A DNA stretch of 64,000 nt from the NCBI RefSeq assembly GCF_008298035.1, contig NZ_CP042910.1:6758001-6822000 (forward strand), in the 5' to 3' direction. Origin of the DNA: Gimesia maris (GTDB taxonomy: Bacteria; Planctomycetota; Planctomycetia; Planctomycetales; Planctomycetaceae). Under the pieces are notes generated by a model. That model did not search any database. It saw only the letters and a program-made list of their open reading frames with translations, and was not told the origin of the DNA. Both the position numbers and the translations under genes were made by a program. This document shows, piece after piece, positions 1 through 9,967 of the stretch; within the stretch, counting starts at the first letter, position 1, and each line of letters starts with the position of its first letter.

Positions 1-36
1 CGGCTACCGAAGGTCAGACCAGTTTACAGGGACGTT

Positions 37-447
37 ATGAACCGTTATCAACTACTGATACGCAGCGGATTGATTCTTTACTGGATTCTCCTGTTCACGG
101 CGACTCATGTTCCACTCAAGAAGGGAACTATCCCGCAGGGGACCGATGTGCCCCTGCACTTTATCGCTTATGCAGGGTTGGCGTTTCTACTGACATGGTG
201 GCTGTCACTGAAATGGGACAGGCTGACGATAAAACGACTGTTACTGATTTTTGCTGGAGTCAGCCTGTTTGGTGTGATTGACGAACTGCTGCAAGGCATT
301 CCCGTCTTACAACGCGAACCGAGCATCAAAGACTGGATTGCCGATACAACCGGCGCGCTTCTGGGAATTGTGCTATTTCTGCTAGTAAGCAAACCGCTGC
401 TGTTAATCAGAAACCGTCTCCAGCAGGAATCCGATCAACCGAATTGA
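37..447 (+). CDS. VanZ-like membrane protein
   Basis: A 136-residue protein with about four hydrophobic segments, near residues 10-28, 40-58, 68-84 and 103-122. The family marks are the DVPLHFIAYAGLAFLL stretch in the second helix and GVIDELLQ at the end of the third, which match the conserved acidic/glutamine positions of the VanZ family. VanZ-type proteins are small inner-membrane proteins; VanZ itself gives low-level teicoplanin resistance, but most relatives have no known role. The ATG at 37 follows a CAGGGA ribosome-binding site. It converges on zwf with about 30 bp between stops. Family call is firm; function is unknown. Confidence 0.8.
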   Translation: MNRYQLLIRSGLILYWILLFTATHVPLKKGTIPQGTDVPLHFIAYAGLAFLLTWWLSLKWDRLTIKRLLLIFAGVSLFGVIDELLQGIPVLQREPSIKDWIADTTGALLGIVLFLLVSKPLLLIRNRLQQESDQPN

Positions 448-476
448 ATCGTGCAGTTACTGGCCAGCATCTCCAA

Positions 477-2036
477 TTACAACTTCTTACTCGTGGAAGG
501 AGTGCGCCAGCGCCGCTTCGATTTCTCCAGCAGATTAATTGCACCTGCGGGCCCCCAGGTTCCGGCGTAATATGGTTCTGGTGTATGCTCGGGCTTCTCC
601 CATTGCTCCAGTACGGGAGTCACAAACTTCCAGGCGGCTTCTAACTCATCGCTACGGGTAAACAAGGTTGAATCGCCACGTAGAACATCCATCAGCAATC
701 GCTCATAGGCTTCAGGCAGACTTGTGTGGTACGCATCTTCAAACGCGAAGTCCATCGTGACCGGTTGAATCTGATACTGCATTCCAGGTCGCTTCGTCGA
801 AAATTTCATTGAAATCGACTCTTTAGGCTGGATGCGGAAGATCAACTCATTCGGCTTGCGCTCTACCATCGAACAGATATCGCCATCACATTCCACGGTT
901 GTAAACAGATTCATAGGAGGATGTTTGAACTGAATCGCTATCTCACTCACACGTTCGGGCAGGCGTTTCCCCGTACGCAGATAAAATGGGACCCCTTCCC
1001 AGCGCCAGTTTTCCACCAGAACTTCCATCGCAACAAACGTTTCTCGTTGTGAGTCGGCGGGCACGCGTTCTTCTTCCCGATAACCGGGAACCGCCTGATT
1101 CTGCGATTGCCCCGCGGTATACTGACCGGCAACAGCCCATTCCGAAATGGGACCTTTTGTCCCCGGCGTCAGGGTTTTGAGTACTTTAAGTTTTTCATCA
1201 CGGATTTCTTCACCGCTGAAGAGTGCCGGTGGTTCCATGGCAATCAGACACAGCAACTGCAGCACGTGATTCTGCAGCACATCCCGCAAGGCGCCAGATC
1301 GGTCATAATAACCGCCACGACCATGCTCAATTCCCTGTGATTCCGCCACGGTGATCTGTACATGATCAACATGATTACGATTCAGCAGAGGCTCAAAGAT
1401 GGAGTTACTCAAACGGAATAACAGAATATTCTGGACAGTCTCTTTACCAAGATAATGATCGATGCGGTAGATCTGGTCCTCGGATAAAAGTTCGCTCAAC
1501 TCCTGGCTCAGTTTCTGTGCCGAAGTAAGGTCGTGGCCAAACGGCTTTTCAATAACGACCCTTAACCATTGATCGTCTGTGTTGCGGGGGATCATCTCTG
1601 CTCGCGAGAGTGCCTGTACTGCGGGATAAAACAACGAAGGGGCCGTCGCCAGGTAGGCGACGCGTTTGGAAATTACATCTCCCACCGTCTCACGTTCCAC
1701 AGTTTCAATCGTGGATTTCAGTGAAACATGGTCGCTCTTGTCCGTAATATCAACTTCACGGTAGTAGAGCCGTTTGGAAAACGTAGCCCACTTCTCATCA
1801 GATACCGTTCCAGTACGGGTAAACTGCGCCACCGATTCACGCTGTTCATTGCGAAACTGTTCGTCCGTTTTGGAACGACGAGCCAGACCGATAATCGGCA
1901 GTTCCTCTGAGAGAAAGCCTTCGCTCCACAGGTCATATAACGCGGGAATCAGCTTACGCGCAGTCAAATCGCCGGAAGCACCAAAAATCAGGATGGTTGC
2001 TGTGGTCAGGTCGCTAGCGGAACTTGAATTGGCCAT
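477..2036 (-). CDS. zwf: Glucose-6-phosphate 1-dehydrogenase
   Basis: 519 residues, the usual length for bacterial G6PD. It oxidises glucose 6-phosphate to 6-phosphoglucono-lactone with NAD(P)+, the first step of the oxidative pentose phosphate pathway, in the cytoplasm. The nucleotide-binding GASGDLT motif is at residues 19-25, EKPFG at 163-167, and the substrate and catalytic signature RIDHYLGKE at 191-199 with the catalytic histidine at 194. The ATG start has no clear Shine-Dalgarno. It lies 66 bp downstream of ispG on the same strand and may be co-transcribed with it. No pgl or gnd gene is next to it. Confidence 0.97.
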   Translation of the reverse strand: MANSSSASDLTTATILIFGASGDLTARKLIPALYDLWSEGFLSEELPIIGLARRSKTDEQFRNEQRESVAQFTRTGTVSDEKWATFSKRLYYREVDITDKSDHVSLKSTIETVERETVGDVISKRVAYLATAPSLFYPAVQALSRAEMIPRNTDDQWLRVVIEKPFGHDLTSAQKLSQELSELLSEDQIYRIDHYLGKETVQNILLFRLSNSIFEPLLNRNHVDHVQITVAESQGIEHGRGGYYDRSGALRDVLQNHVLQLLCLIAMEPPALFSGEEIRDEKLKVLKTLTPGTKGPISEWAVAGQYTAGQSQNQAVPGYREEERVPADSQRETFVAMEVLVENWRWEGVPFYLRTGKRLPERVSEIAIQFKHPPMNLFTTVECDGDICSMVERKPNELIFRIQPKESISMKFSTKRPGMQYQIQPVTMDFAFEDAYHTSLPEAYERLLMDVLRGDSTLFTRSDELEAAWKFVTPVLEQWEKPEHTPEPYYAGTWGPAGAINLLEKSKRRWRTPSTSKKL

Positions 2037-2102
2037 GAGTTACATCCATGCTTTTTTCGAGAAATGAATTTCGGAAATATTGAGCGCGCCAGGAACAGGT
2101 GA

Positions 2103-3248
2103 TTAAATCTTTGCCGACTGCTGTTCAATCAACGCGTCCAGTTCGCCTTTGAGTCGAGGCAGTATATCATCATAAGAATAGCGTCCCAGTGATTCGCTCC
2201 CCTTTTTCAGATTTACATAATTCGGCCCGCACCAGAGCCCCAGGTCGGCGTCGTCTGTCTCACCAGGACCATTGACCCGGCAACCCATCACGGCAATCGT
2301 AATTTTATGGTCTTTGGCATACGCGGTCATCTGTTTCACGTCTGCCGCCAGATCCACGAAGACTTCATTCTCGACACGGGAACAGCTGGGACAGCTGATG
2401 ATATTCAATCCTTTCTGATCAAAATCGACAACCGATCGAACCCGGCCGGCAGCAATATCATTCAGAATGGAATGCCCGGCTTCAATCTCTTCTCCTTTGC
2501 GGTCATTGGGAACGGTCAGAGATACACGAATCGTATCACCGATACCTTTACTGACCAGTTGTTCGAATGCGATCCGGGTTTTAATCACTCCGTCCGGAGG
2601 CAGGCCCGCTTCCGTGACGCCCAGGTGCAGTGGAATATCCGGTCGTTTCGCGGCAAACCGGGTGTTGACTTCAATCACTTTCGCTGGATCAGAATCTTTC
2701 AATGAAACACAGAACCGCGTAAAATCAATGGATTCCAGAAATTCACAGTGATCCAGTGCGCTTTCCAGCATCGGCGAAATGGAATCATGTGGATCATACT
2801 TTTCCAGCTTGGCCGGATCGACGGATCCGCAGTTCACTCCCACCCGCATCGCACAGTCATTGTCTTTCGCAACTTCGGCGATAAAACGAACTTTTTCCTG
2901 CCAGGCTTTTTCCGGCTCATGGTGATAGAGATGCCCCGGGTTATACCGCAGTTTGTTGACGTATGGGGCAATCACTTCCGCCAGGCGATAATTTTCCTGC
3001 AGATCGACGGTCAGCGGAACGGTGGTCTGCTTACGGATTTCAATTAACGCTGCCGCTTCCCGCTTATTATCGACTGCAATTCTCACGATATCCGCCCCCG
3101 CCTGTTCGAGCGAGTGAATCTGGGCAACGGTCGCGTCGATGTTGCTGGTCTTGGTAGCAGTCATGCTTTGGACGGCGATGGGATGAGCGTTTCCAATCGT
3201 CACTGTACCAATTCTCACTTCTCTGGTTGGATTACGTGGTAATTGCAA
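2103..3248 (-). CDS. ispG: 4-hydroxy-3-methylbut-2-en-1-yl diphosphate synthase
   Basis: 381 residues, the length of the bacterial (non-plant) form. IspG (GcpE) is the [4Fe-4S] enzyme of the MEP isoprenoid pathway that turns methylerythritol cyclodiphosphate into HMBPP. The N-terminal half is the TIM barrel beginning [12 protein letters not shown]. The cluster ligands are visible as CPSC (Cys286 and Cys289) and Cys323 in the GCRVNGPGE motif, whose Glu330 completes the ligand set. The start is TTG at 3248; a well-placed AAGGA nine bases upstream supports it. Probably heads a short transcript with zwf. Confidence 0.97.
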   Translation of the reverse strand: MQLPRNPTREVRIGTVTIGNAHPIAVQSMTATKTSNIDATVAQIHSLEQAGADIVRIAVDNKREAAALIEIRKQTTVPLTVDLQENYRLAEVIAPYVNKLRYNPGHLYHHEPEKAWQEKVRFIAEVAKDNDCAMRVGVNCGSVDPAKLEKYDPHDSISPMLESALDHCEFLESIDFTRFCVSLKDSDPAKVIEVNTRFAAKRPDIPLHLGVTEAGLPPDGVIKTRIAFEQLVSKGIGDTIRVSLTVPNDRKGEEIEAGHSILNDIAAGRVRSVVDFDQKGLNIISCPSCSRVENEVFVDLAADVKQMTAYAKDHKITIAVMGCRVNGPGETDDADLGLWCGPNYVNLKKGSESLGRYSYDDILPRLKGELDALIEQQSAKI

Positions 3249-3362
3249 GTTGTTTATTCCTTATAAGATAAAACCGCTGATTGGCCCTTTAACGGGCTTC
3301 CGGATTGTAAAAGATCACGGGCTCAACGTCCATTGATGAAAAACGCGAAAAATCAATTGGGA

Positions 3363-3391
3363 TTGACAGATTTTGGATGTCGATTTACAAG
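3363..3391 (+). promoter_or_regulatory. Candidate sigma-70 promoter for TPR lipoprotein
   Basis: TTGACA at 3363-3368 is a perfect -35 hexamer, followed after 17 bp by TACAAG at 3386-3391, a weak -10. It points at the TPR gene starting at 3456. The -10 is poor, so this is only a candidate. Confidence 0.4.
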
Positions 3392-3455
3392 CCTTCGGTC
3401 AATTAATTGCATTTTATGCAAAAAGTGCGGATACACAAAGTAGGTGAAATAAAAA

Positions 3456-4913
3456 ATGAATCGTCAGATTGCAGGGATGCTAGTCGGTTTATCACTGTTC
3501 AGCGGATGTGGTTCTGAGTCGCAACCAGCTTCACAGCAAGCAGTTAAACCAGAGAACACTGCTAAAACAATAGCGCAGACTACGACTGAAAAAAAACGGG
3601 AAACCAGTTCAGAGGAATCGCTTCCGCATCAGAAGCCGAATTTAACAGCTTCCGCCCCTGCGCAGGCAAAGGTCGATGATACTTCCCTGCAGAAAGCCGA
3701 AGAATTCTTCCTGCGAGGCCTGGAGTTTCAGAAGCAGGGCAAGCTGGCTGAATCGACACAGGAACTGACCATGGCGATCAAATTGAATCCCCAGGTTTCC
3801 CGGTACTACTTTCATCGAGGCAGTGCCTGGGCCGATTTAAAACAGGACGCCAGTGCCATCGTCGACCTGACGAAAGCGATCGAGATGGACCCGAAAAACG
3901 CACAGTACTACTACACGCGCGCACTATTTTTCATGACACGCGGCGGTGCGGAACTCGCTGTGAAAGATTTCACCAAAGCCATTGAGTGCAAGCCAGACAG
4001 TCTTCAGGCATTGAACAATCGGGGACTCCTGTTTGCGACGACAGGCAAACTTAAGCAAGCCCGTGCAGATTTCGAACGGGTCCTGGAAATCAAACCAGAC
4101 AGTATTGATGCGATGAATAATCTCGGGTTCGCATTAATGAATCTGAATGAAACGGATAAAGCATTAGAAGTTCTTAACAGAGTACTGCAGCTGAACCCCA
4201 AATATCTGAACGCCTACGACAACCGGGGACTGGTCTGGCAGAGACGCAAAGAGTATGACAAAGCCATCGCTGATTTTACGAAAGCCATTGAACTCAGTCC
4301 CAACAGCCTGAAATTTTACCGGCAACGAATGACCGTGTATCAACTGGCAGAGCAGCCTGAGAAACAGAAAGCCGATGAAGAAAAAATCATCTGGCTGCAG
4401 AAACTGGCTGGACTGAATGAGCGACTTGCCAAGACCCCGGATGATACCGAGCTAATTCTGGAACGTGCCCAGTTTTATCTGGCATCGGAAATGCGCGAAA
4501 AAGCGATGAAGGATTATGCAAAAATCGTCGAACTCACGCAGGACACGGGTCGTGGGTATTATATCCGCGGTGCGTTGTACTTAGAGGAAAACAAGCTGGA
4601 TCGCTGCATTCAGGAATGTTCCCGGGCCATCAAAATCCAGCCTCAACCGGAAGCATATTCCGTGCGTGGTGATGCATTCATGAAACAGGGAGATGTGGAA
4701 CATGCACTGCGCGACTTCGAACGCGCCAAGCGGATCGATGAAATTGTCGCCAAAGCCTATTTGATGCGTTCTAAATCTTATAAGGAACAAGGCGAGCATA
4801 AAAAAGCAGCCCAAGACTATGAACGTGCTGTTGCCATCGACCCTTCTCTCGGACCTGGAAAACTGGACAAAGAGAAAACAGCAGGTAAACCCGTGATTCG
4901 GCCTATTCAATAA
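3456..4913 (+). CDS. TPR-repeat lipoprotein
   Basis: 485 residues. The N-terminus (MNRQIAGMLVGLSLFSGCGS) is a short lipoprotein signal with Cys18 as the likely lipidated residue; a Ser/Thr/Lys/Gln-rich linker follows to about residue 75. The rest is a string of about ten tetratricopeptide repeats (for example FLRGLEFQKQGKLAES, YYFHRGSAWADLKQDA, ALNNRGLLFATTGKLKQA), with a less regular stretch around residues 290-345. TPRs are protein-binding scaffolds; the partner here is unknown. The ATG is preceded by TAGGTGA. A small PQQ-repeat gene follows in the same direction after about 80 bp. Family firm, role unknown. Confidence 0.85.
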   Translation: MNRQIAGMLVGLSLFSGCGSESQPASQQAVKPENTAKTIAQTTTEKKRETSSEESLPHQKPNLTASAPAQAKVDDTSLQKAEEFFLRGLEFQKQGKLAESTQELTMAIKLNPQVSRYYFHRGSAWADLKQDASAIVDLTKAIEMDPKNAQYYYTRALFFMTRGGAELAVKDFTKAIECKPDSLQALNNRGLLFATTGKLKQARADFERVLEIKPDSIDAMNNLGFALMNLNETDKALEVLNRVLQLNPKYLNAYDNRGLVWQRRKEYDKAIADFTKAIELSPNSLKFYRQRMTVYQLAEQPEKQKADEEKIIWLQKLAGLNERLAKTPDDTELILERAQFYLASEMREKAMKDYAKIVELTQDTGRGYYIRGALYLEENKLDRCIQECSRAIKIQPQPEAYSVRGDAFMKQGDVEHALRDFERAKRIDEIVAKAYLMRSKSYKEQGEHKKAAQDYERAVAIDPSLGPGKLDKEKTAGKPVIRPIQ

Positions 4914-4937
4914 GGCTTTGATGCAGGCTGCTGTCTC

Positions 4938-4954
4938 GTAGTGTCGCCACAGAT
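4938..4954. repeat. Short dispersed motif, copy 1
   Basis: A 17-base stretch (GTAGTGTCGCCACAGAT) just after the TPR gene stop. 14 of 17 positions match a stretch at 26540-26556, which also lies just after a plus-strand gene stop. The complement of its core, TGTGGCGAC, also occurs in the gap near 46,970. It may be a small interspersed element; chance has not been excluded. Confidence 0.3.
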
Positions 4955-4995
4955 CTATTCCATTTTACATATTAGTGCAAACCAGGCAGGTCCTC

Positions 4996-5391
4996 ATGAG
5001 CGGTGGTTTTCTGGATGAAAATGGATACGCAGAGCATTCTTCTCAGCCGGCGAACGAACTGGATATCACTGACCTGTTATTCGTCAGTTTCAATTCTCGG
5101 GTGGTCGCGTTAAACCGTGATACAGGAGCGCTGCTCTGGTCCTGGAAATCGCCCAAAGGTCGTTCCAATTATCTCGCGATTCTTGTGGATGAAGAACAGC
5201 TCTTCGTCTCAATCGATGGCTATACCTACTGCCTGGATCCCTTCACCGGACGTGAAATCTGGTTTAATCCCCTTAAGGGTTACGGATATGGAATTCACAG
5301 TCTTGCAACTGCAAATTTCAATACTGGATCTGCAGCGGCGGCGGAGTTAATAGCCCGAGAGCAGAATCGGCAACAACGTGGTGCGCAGTAA
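4996..5391 (+). CDS. Small PQQ-repeat (beta-propeller-like) protein
   Basis: 131 residues from the ATG at 4996, which has AGGCAGG just upstream; a GTG at 4975 would add seven residues. It carries two consecutive PQQ-type blade motifs: DLLFVSFNSRVVALNRDTG followed by ALLWSWKSP, and LFVSIDGYTYCLDPFTG followed by REIWFNP. PQQ-like repeats normally come in six to eight to close a propeller, so two repeats are too few for a full one. The protein either assembles as an oligomer or is a reduced form. There is no signal peptide. An Ala/Gln-rich tail ends the protein. Its place 80 bp behind the TPR lipoprotein suggests a shared transcript. Confidence 0.75.
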   Translation: MSGGFLDENGYAEHSSQPANELDITDLLFVSFNSRVVALNRDTGALLWSWKSPKGRSNYLAILVDEEQLFVSIDGYTYCLDPFTGREIWFNPLKGYGYGIHSLATANFNTGSAAAAELIAREQNRQQRGAQ

Positions 5392-5423
5392 CTGAAGCAG
5401 AAAACTTCAGAAACATAACCGGT

Positions 5424-6485
5424 TCAGGACAGCAGTTCTGCATTGGTGAGATGCCAGTGATTTTCATCAAGAAGGGGTTCAAGCGAAAAATCCTGGAATT
5501 CCGGATTGGCATACACAAACACGTTTGTCTGTGAATGCCTCTGGAAAAAACCGAAGCTGGTCAGCAGTTTCGAAACTTCTTCACGACCAAAGTAATTCAT
5601 CACGATGGTCTCCATACCAATCTGACGACAATAACCGCTGAAAGCCGTCAGCATCAGCCGAAATGATTTCAGATCTCGATAGAAAAAATCCTGAATGCCA
5701 GCAGCAAAATCACCACCGCGCCCCGTCTCTCCCAGTACAAACACCATGTACCCCAACAGACTCTGATTGCGGTCTTCCAGAGTCATGATCTGAAACCGGG
5801 TACTGGGTTCCTGACGAAAACGCCATTCCAGAAACTCGCGTGTCCGCTCAACCATCACCAGGCCTGCAGAATGCTCACGGAACAGAGTTTCAAAGCGTTC
5901 ATCAATCGGGGCATCAAAATTGATTTTGTTCTGATGGGGTAAAAATGTCCGTGTCTCCTGTGAATAGAGCCGTAAACCCAAATCGGCCAGCCAGGCAACT
6001 CCTTTTCTGACCAGGGGTGATGAGATTCTGTCTTTGAATTTGTATTCCGTACGAATGGGTTTGACCCAGTGCTGGAATGTTCCCACCTGTCGATAGCGAC
6101 ACCGCTTAAATACAGCCGTCGCAGTATCAGTCATACCATATACAAAATTGAAATCGGTATCGGGCAGGTGCGCAATGAGAGCGCGTTGTAATTTTAATGC
6201 AGCCTGAGCAGACCGATGCTCTTCATCGATATTAATTGATTCTGCCTGGCCTACCGCTAAAGATTTGCCGTCACAACACATGCGACGTGTTAATAAACCC
6301 GTCGAACCAATCAGCTTTCCCGCAGATTCTTCATGCGCAAGCCAGCAATAGTTCTCACCGAATGGATTCTGATGGTGAGACCAGTTAAACCACTGAGAGT
6401 CGGTTTTCTTAAAGTTCCGATTAATCAGAGAATTCAGTTCTTCCTGATCGTCACTCGGGGTCGCCTGAGTGATTGAATAGTCCAT
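5424..6485 (-). CDS. GNAT-family N-acetyltransferase
   Basis: 353 residues from the ATG at 6485; a TTG at 6503 would add six. The N-terminal half has the order expected of a GNAT fold: YSITQATPSDDQEELNSLI (strand 1 and helix 1), then GKLIGSTGLLTRRMCCDGK and VGQAESINIDEEHRSAQAAL, where the acetyl-CoA-binding loop sits (RSAQAA in place of the usual RxxGxG/A). The C-terminal half (FLEWRFRQEPSTRFQIMTLE) resembles the second GNAT-like lobe of larger two-domain acetyltransferases. Substrate unknown. It converges with the PQQ gene and has no obvious operon partner. The degenerate CoA loop lowers certainty that it is active. Confidence 0.75.
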   Translation of the reverse strand: MDYSITQATPSDDQEELNSLINRNFKKTDSQWFNWSHHQNPFGENYCWLAHEESAGKLIGSTGLLTRRMCCDGKSLAVGQAESINIDEEHRSAQAALKLQRALIAHLPDTDFNFVYGMTDTATAVFKRCRYRQVGTFQHWVKPIRTEYKFKDRISSPLVRKGVAWLADLGLRLYSQETRTFLPHQNKINFDAPIDERFETLFREHSAGLVMVERTREFLEWRFRQEPSTRFQIMTLEDRNQSLLGYMVFVLGETGRGGDFAAGIQDFFYRDLKSFRLMLTAFSGYCRQIGMETIVMNYFGREEVSKLLTSFGFFQRHSQTNVFVYANPEFQDFSLEPLLDENHWHLTNAELLS

Positions 6486-6653
6486 GCTCTGGAAACCTGT
6501 CAATGCATTCTGTTGAAATGTGAAAACAGTCGCGCGATATGTTGGTGAAGTCTAGGTCACACGGGGTGAAAGTCAAATCGGATCAGAACGACTGATATCT
6601 GTTTTCCCATCAACACTTTTATCACAGATGGCATTGCATTATAAGCTGGTGTA

Positions 6654-7064
6654 TTACGAAGCAAACTGTTGAACCAGCAGGTCCACGATCGCAGAGTTCG
6701 CCGCTGGGAAACTCAGATCAGGCAGTTCTTCAGCCGGTATCCAGTGAAACCCGTGCAGGGTCTGTTTGAATAATTCATCAGAGGCATCCGCGGGCCGACA
6801 GAGCCAGAAATCCAGATCGAGTTCAGCATGATCATAACTATGTTGAACCGAAAGCAGTTCATGGACTGGTATCACTTCCAGACCGGTCTCTTCCCTGCAC
6901 TCCCTGACAGCGCAGGCCGAGGATGGCTCCCCGGTATGGCATTTCCCACCAGGAAACTCATGATAGCCTGCCAGAGGCGAATCCCCATCTCGAATACCAA
7001 CGAGAAATCGCCGCTGATATTCCACAACGGCAATTCCAATATGACTGACTTTCCGGTTACTCAT
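6654..7064 (-). CDS. Nudix hydrolase (MutT-like)
   Basis: 136 residues from the ATG at 7064, chosen because GGAG lies seven bases upstream; the longer frame begins with a TTG at 7106 and would overlap the upstream gene. The Nudix box is at residues 40-62, starting GKCHTGE and ending RECREETGL, with the two metal-binding glutamates of REXXEE intact. Such enzymes hydrolyse nucleoside diphosphates linked to another moiety; the compact size and N-terminal strand HIGIAVVEYQRRFLVGIRDG resemble MutT-type (8-oxo-dGTP) or (d)CTP hydrolases. It lies 38 bp behind the PIN/TRAM gene, so likely co-transcribed. Confidence 0.88.
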   Translation of the reverse strand: MSNRKVSHIGIAVVEYQRRFLVGIRDGDSPLAGYHEFPGGKCHTGEPSSACAVRECREETGLEVIPVHELLSVQHSYDHAELDLDFWLCRPADASDELFKQTLHGFHWIPAEELPDLSFPAANSAIVDLLVQQFAS

Positions 7065-7102
7065 GATCGCGCTCCGTTTCCGCCGGAAAAGATAGGGCAA
7101 TC

Positions 7103-8116
7103 TCAACGATTCTCAGTCACACGACCGAAGATCATGCGACCCGCGCTACTCTGTAGAACACTGGTAACAACAGCATCCACATCTCGCCCGACAAGATGAT
7201 TGGCCTGTTCACAAACCACCATTGTACCATCATCCAGATATCCCACACCCTGTGCCTGCGATTCTCCTTCTTTGATGATTTTTAACTGAATGTGTTCACC
7301 AGGCAGATAGCGTGGTTTCAATGAGTTAGCGACATCATTCAGGTTGATCACATCGACTCCCTGTACGCTCGCAACCTTATTCAGATTGAAATCGTTGGTG
7401 ACAACTTTTCCACCCAGTTTTTTAGCGGCAACCACCAGCCTCTGATCGACGGTGAGCCCCTTTTCCTTGTCGGTTTCCTTGGCTTCGTACATCGAGATAT
7501 CGACGGTCGGGTTATTCTGCAACGTGGAGAGAATGTCCAGTCCACGACGACCTCGCACGCGACGAACTTTATCGCTGCTGTCAGCGATATCCTGTACTTC
7601 TTTCAGAATGAAATCGGGAACTACCATTTCGGAATCCAGAATTTTCGTTTCTACGACATCTGCGATCCTTCCATCAATCAAAGCACTGCTGTCCAGCACC
7701 AGCGGACGCCCCCCCTTCAGTTCTCGTGAGAACTCAACATAGGGAACAATAAACCGAAAGTCATCTTTGGTCTGTAACAGAAAGGATATACACAGATAAG
7801 GCAAGGTCAGGGTCGTAATCATGACCACTCCCTCACCCCAATTTGTCTTGGAAATTACCGGATCTAAGGCCAGTTTCAGCAAAAAGCTCAGCAGCACTCC
7901 AACCAGCAGGCCGAAATAAATGGCTGAGATAACTTCGATCCGTTTGCGGCCAACGAGCAGGTCCAGGCAGGTTACTGCCTGTGTGAGAATCATCAGCAGG
8001 ACAAACGCAATCAGCGGAGACTGATCGACGGGACTGGGCGGGTTAGAACTGACAAAGGTGGCGATAGCGCCAGCGCAAACAAATGCGTAGAGCACACGGA
8101 TACTGATTAACAACAT
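7103..8116 (-). CDS. YacL-like membrane PIN-TRAM protein
   Basis: 337 residues. Four hydrophobic segments fill residues 1-120, then a PIN nuclease domain ([13 protein letters not shown] near residue 142, with acidic residues typical of the active site; [12 protein letters not shown] near 245), then a TRAM domain ([20 protein letters not shown] ... [24 protein letters not shown]) at the C-terminus. This order matches the YacL family. PIN domains are Mg-dependent RNases and TRAM domains bind RNA, so a membrane-anchored RNase role is likely, but no substrate is known. ATG start at 8116. Confidence 0.88.
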   Translation of the reverse strand: MLLISIRVLYAFVCAGAIATFVSSNPPSPVDQSPLIAFVLLMILTQAVTCLDLLVGRKRIEVISAIYFGLLVGVLLSFLLKLALDPVISKTNWGEGVVMITTLTLPYLCISFLLQTKDDFRFIVPYVEFSRELKGGRPLVLDSSALIDGRIADVVETKILDSEMVVPDFILKEVQDIADSSDKVRRVRGRRGLDILSTLQNNPTVDISMYEAKETDKEKGLTVDQRLVVAAKKLGGKVVTNDFNLNKVASVQGVDVINLNDVANSLKPRYLPGEHIQLKIIKEGESQAQGVGYLDDGTMVVCEQANHLVGRDVDAVVTSVLQSSAGRMIFGRVTENR

Positions 8117-8853
8117 TACAAATGAGTCACTTTAAGTCTAAGGCAAGATTCTAGTTACTTGTCCCCATCAATTCTCGTATGCTGAAACTCATCGTAAAAA
8201 ACAGGTGATTCAGGCTGATTTCAATCGCTTGAATCTGATCCAGTAGCATCCCTGTTCTCCGGAAATAAGTCTCAGACATCCAGAGAGATTGGGAATGATT
8301 TTGATTTTAGCTCAAACAGGCATTCTGCAAGCCGGGTCATTCCCGCGCTGCATTCAACCCTGTGAAAAGTCCTCATCCGGAATATCCAGACAGTACTTCG
8401 TTCACTCCGTAAATAGTTTGAATTATGACAGCCAGCCAGATTTCAATTCGGGACCTCGTCTATTCCTTCACTGAATATTCGTTTTAACGACTGACTTTCA
8501 CTCCTCCCGATCTTCACAGAGTGCGAGGAAACAAAATCATTGTGTGATCTCCCAAACACACAACAGACATCAGCTGTTGCTTCCCGGTCTGTTAAACCGT
8601 GAAAAACAAAGCTGTTATTAAAAACCATAATACCCGTTTCGGGTAAAGGATCATCGTACACTATAGCCAAACAAATATGCGGTTGCTACTGAAAAGGAAA
8701 CCAGAACCATTGATTCTAACACGAATTTCGCAAACATCCGGCAGAAGCCTGAACTGGAGATCTGTCTATATTTCCATTGACTAGAACAAACGAAAACAGC
8801 TCACAGACAGACCTGCCTGAGAGCTGTTCGAATGAATTATTGCCGTTTCACGA
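8117..8853. other. Intergenic, no gene supported
   Basis: About 740 bp between the start of the PIN/TRAM gene and the end of the ExbD operon. Short frames exist on both strands (8289-8474 plus, 8443-8670 minus) but neither has a ribosome-binding site or recognisable protein motif. The right part must hold the 3' end of the ExbD transcript; I see no clear terminator hairpin. The left part should hold the promoter of the PIN/TRAM gene. Confidence 0.6.
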
Positions 8854-9366
8854 TTAACTGCCCGCATTCGGACCACCCACCGGAGGTGCAAACTTGATTT
8901 TTTCGATGTAACGGATAATGCGCTTCCCGGAAGGATCCAGACGTCCGGTACAGGCACTCACTGCTTTCAGGGTATATTCGTAATGCAGGTTGTAATCGGA
9001 TTCCAGCTCGACTTCCATATCTTTAGTAATCGGACTTCCTGGTCTACCAATAATTTTCAGAATCTCATGATTCAAGCCAGTGAATACATTGGGACCGTTT
9101 CCCAGATTGTTTTGACCTACCCGAATCGTATTGAGTGAACCGTCTTCATTTGCAACCAGTCTGACTTTAATGTCAGTCTTGAGGACAGGTTCTTCAGCAG
9201 GAGCATTGCTGTCCGTAATAGGCATGTTCACATTAAAGTCGCCTTCAGGCTCCACGATATTCAGCGTTAACATAAAGAAGATCAGAAGCTGAAATACCAC
9301 GTCGATCATCGGCGCCATCTGTGGCTCGATTTTTTCTGCTTCTCGACCTGAGCTGCGTAGTTTCAT
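8854..9366 (-). CDS. ExbD/TolR biopolymer transport protein
   Basis: 170 residues: a short cytoplasmic N-terminus (MKLRSSGREAEKIEPQMAPM), one membrane helix that begins with the family's essential aspartate (IDVVFQLLIFFMLTLNIVEP, Asp near residue 23), and a periplasmic domain. ExbD/TolR proteins couple proton flow through ExbB/TolQ to mechanical work on envelope proteins. The periplasmic part contains an insertion (YNLHYEYTLKAVSACTGRLD) and a Pro/Gly tail. It is the last gene of the TPR-TPR-TolQ-ExbD-ExbD run, 58 bp after the other ExbD. The ATG at 9366 is a clear start. Confidence 0.9.
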   Translation of the reverse strand: MKLRSSGREAEKIEPQMAPMIDVVFQLLIFFMLTLNIVEPEGDFNVNMPITDSNAPAEEPVLKTDIKVRLVANEDGSLNTIRVGQNNLGNGPNVFTGLNHEILKIIGRPGSPITKDMEVELESDYNLHYEYTLKAVSACTGRLDPSGKRIIRYIEKIKFAPPVGGPNAGS

Positions 9367-9424
9367 AGGAATTGATCCTGAAAAAATAAAGACTGTTTCG
9401 TCAACAGTATTCTATTTAGGGTCG

Positions 9425-9895
9425 TCATTCGATTTTTTGGGTTGCCTTGAAGGCAAATTTGGTGAAGCCGTTTTCCTGTGCCAGTTTAATCAGGTCCTGA
9501 ACCAGACCTGTCTGCACCAGTGCATCTGCTCTCAGAATGACAGGCACGTCTTTCGGATCCTGATTTTTCTGCTTGTAAATACGTGCTTCCTGTTCGAATT
9601 TCGGTCCGAATTTCAGCACGGGAATCTGCTCGCCGTTATAAAATATATAGGCCTCGGGATCCGTAATCTCCCCTGCAGCGTTCCGGTCAAAACCGATATT
9701 CAACACCAGCTCATCAGCGGCTTTCACTTCTGGTGGCTTCGCCAGAGAATCCGAAGGCAGCTTCACCCGTTCATCCGCCTGAATCTGTTCGAAGTTGGTA
9801 ATCACCATGAAAAACGCGATCAGCTGAAACACGATGTCGATCATCGGCGTCATATCGACGTCAGCCACCGCCGGTTTTTTGGTTTTAAGTTTCAT
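9425..9895 (-). CDS. ExbD/TolR biopolymer transport protein
   Basis: 156 residues with the same build as its neighbour: charged N-terminus (MKLKTKKPAVADVDMTPM), a helix IDIVFQLIAFFMVITNFEQI whose aspartate is the expected proton-carrying residue, then a periplasmic domain ending LVQTGLVQDLIKLAQENGFT, which is the usual ExbD C-terminal fold where a paired fragment of the residue-type VPVILRADA strand precedes the last helix. It lies 72 bp after the channel gene. Two different ExbD proteins per operon is common in planctomycetes and suggests a heterodimeric stator plug, an inference from family knowledge. Confidence 0.92.
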   Translation of the reverse strand: MKLKTKKPAVADVDMTPMIDIVFQLIAFFMVITNFEQIQADERVKLPSDSLAKPPEVKAADELVLNIGFDRNAAGEITDPEAYIFYNGEQIPVLKFGPKFEQEARIYKQKNQDPKDVPVILRADALVQTGLVQDLIKLAQENGFTKFAFKATQKIE

Positions 9896-9967
9896 TGAAC
9901 CACTCTTTACTCAATCAGGGTTTGACAGGATGCAAAATGCATCCTGTCTGTTTGATCAATGACATCA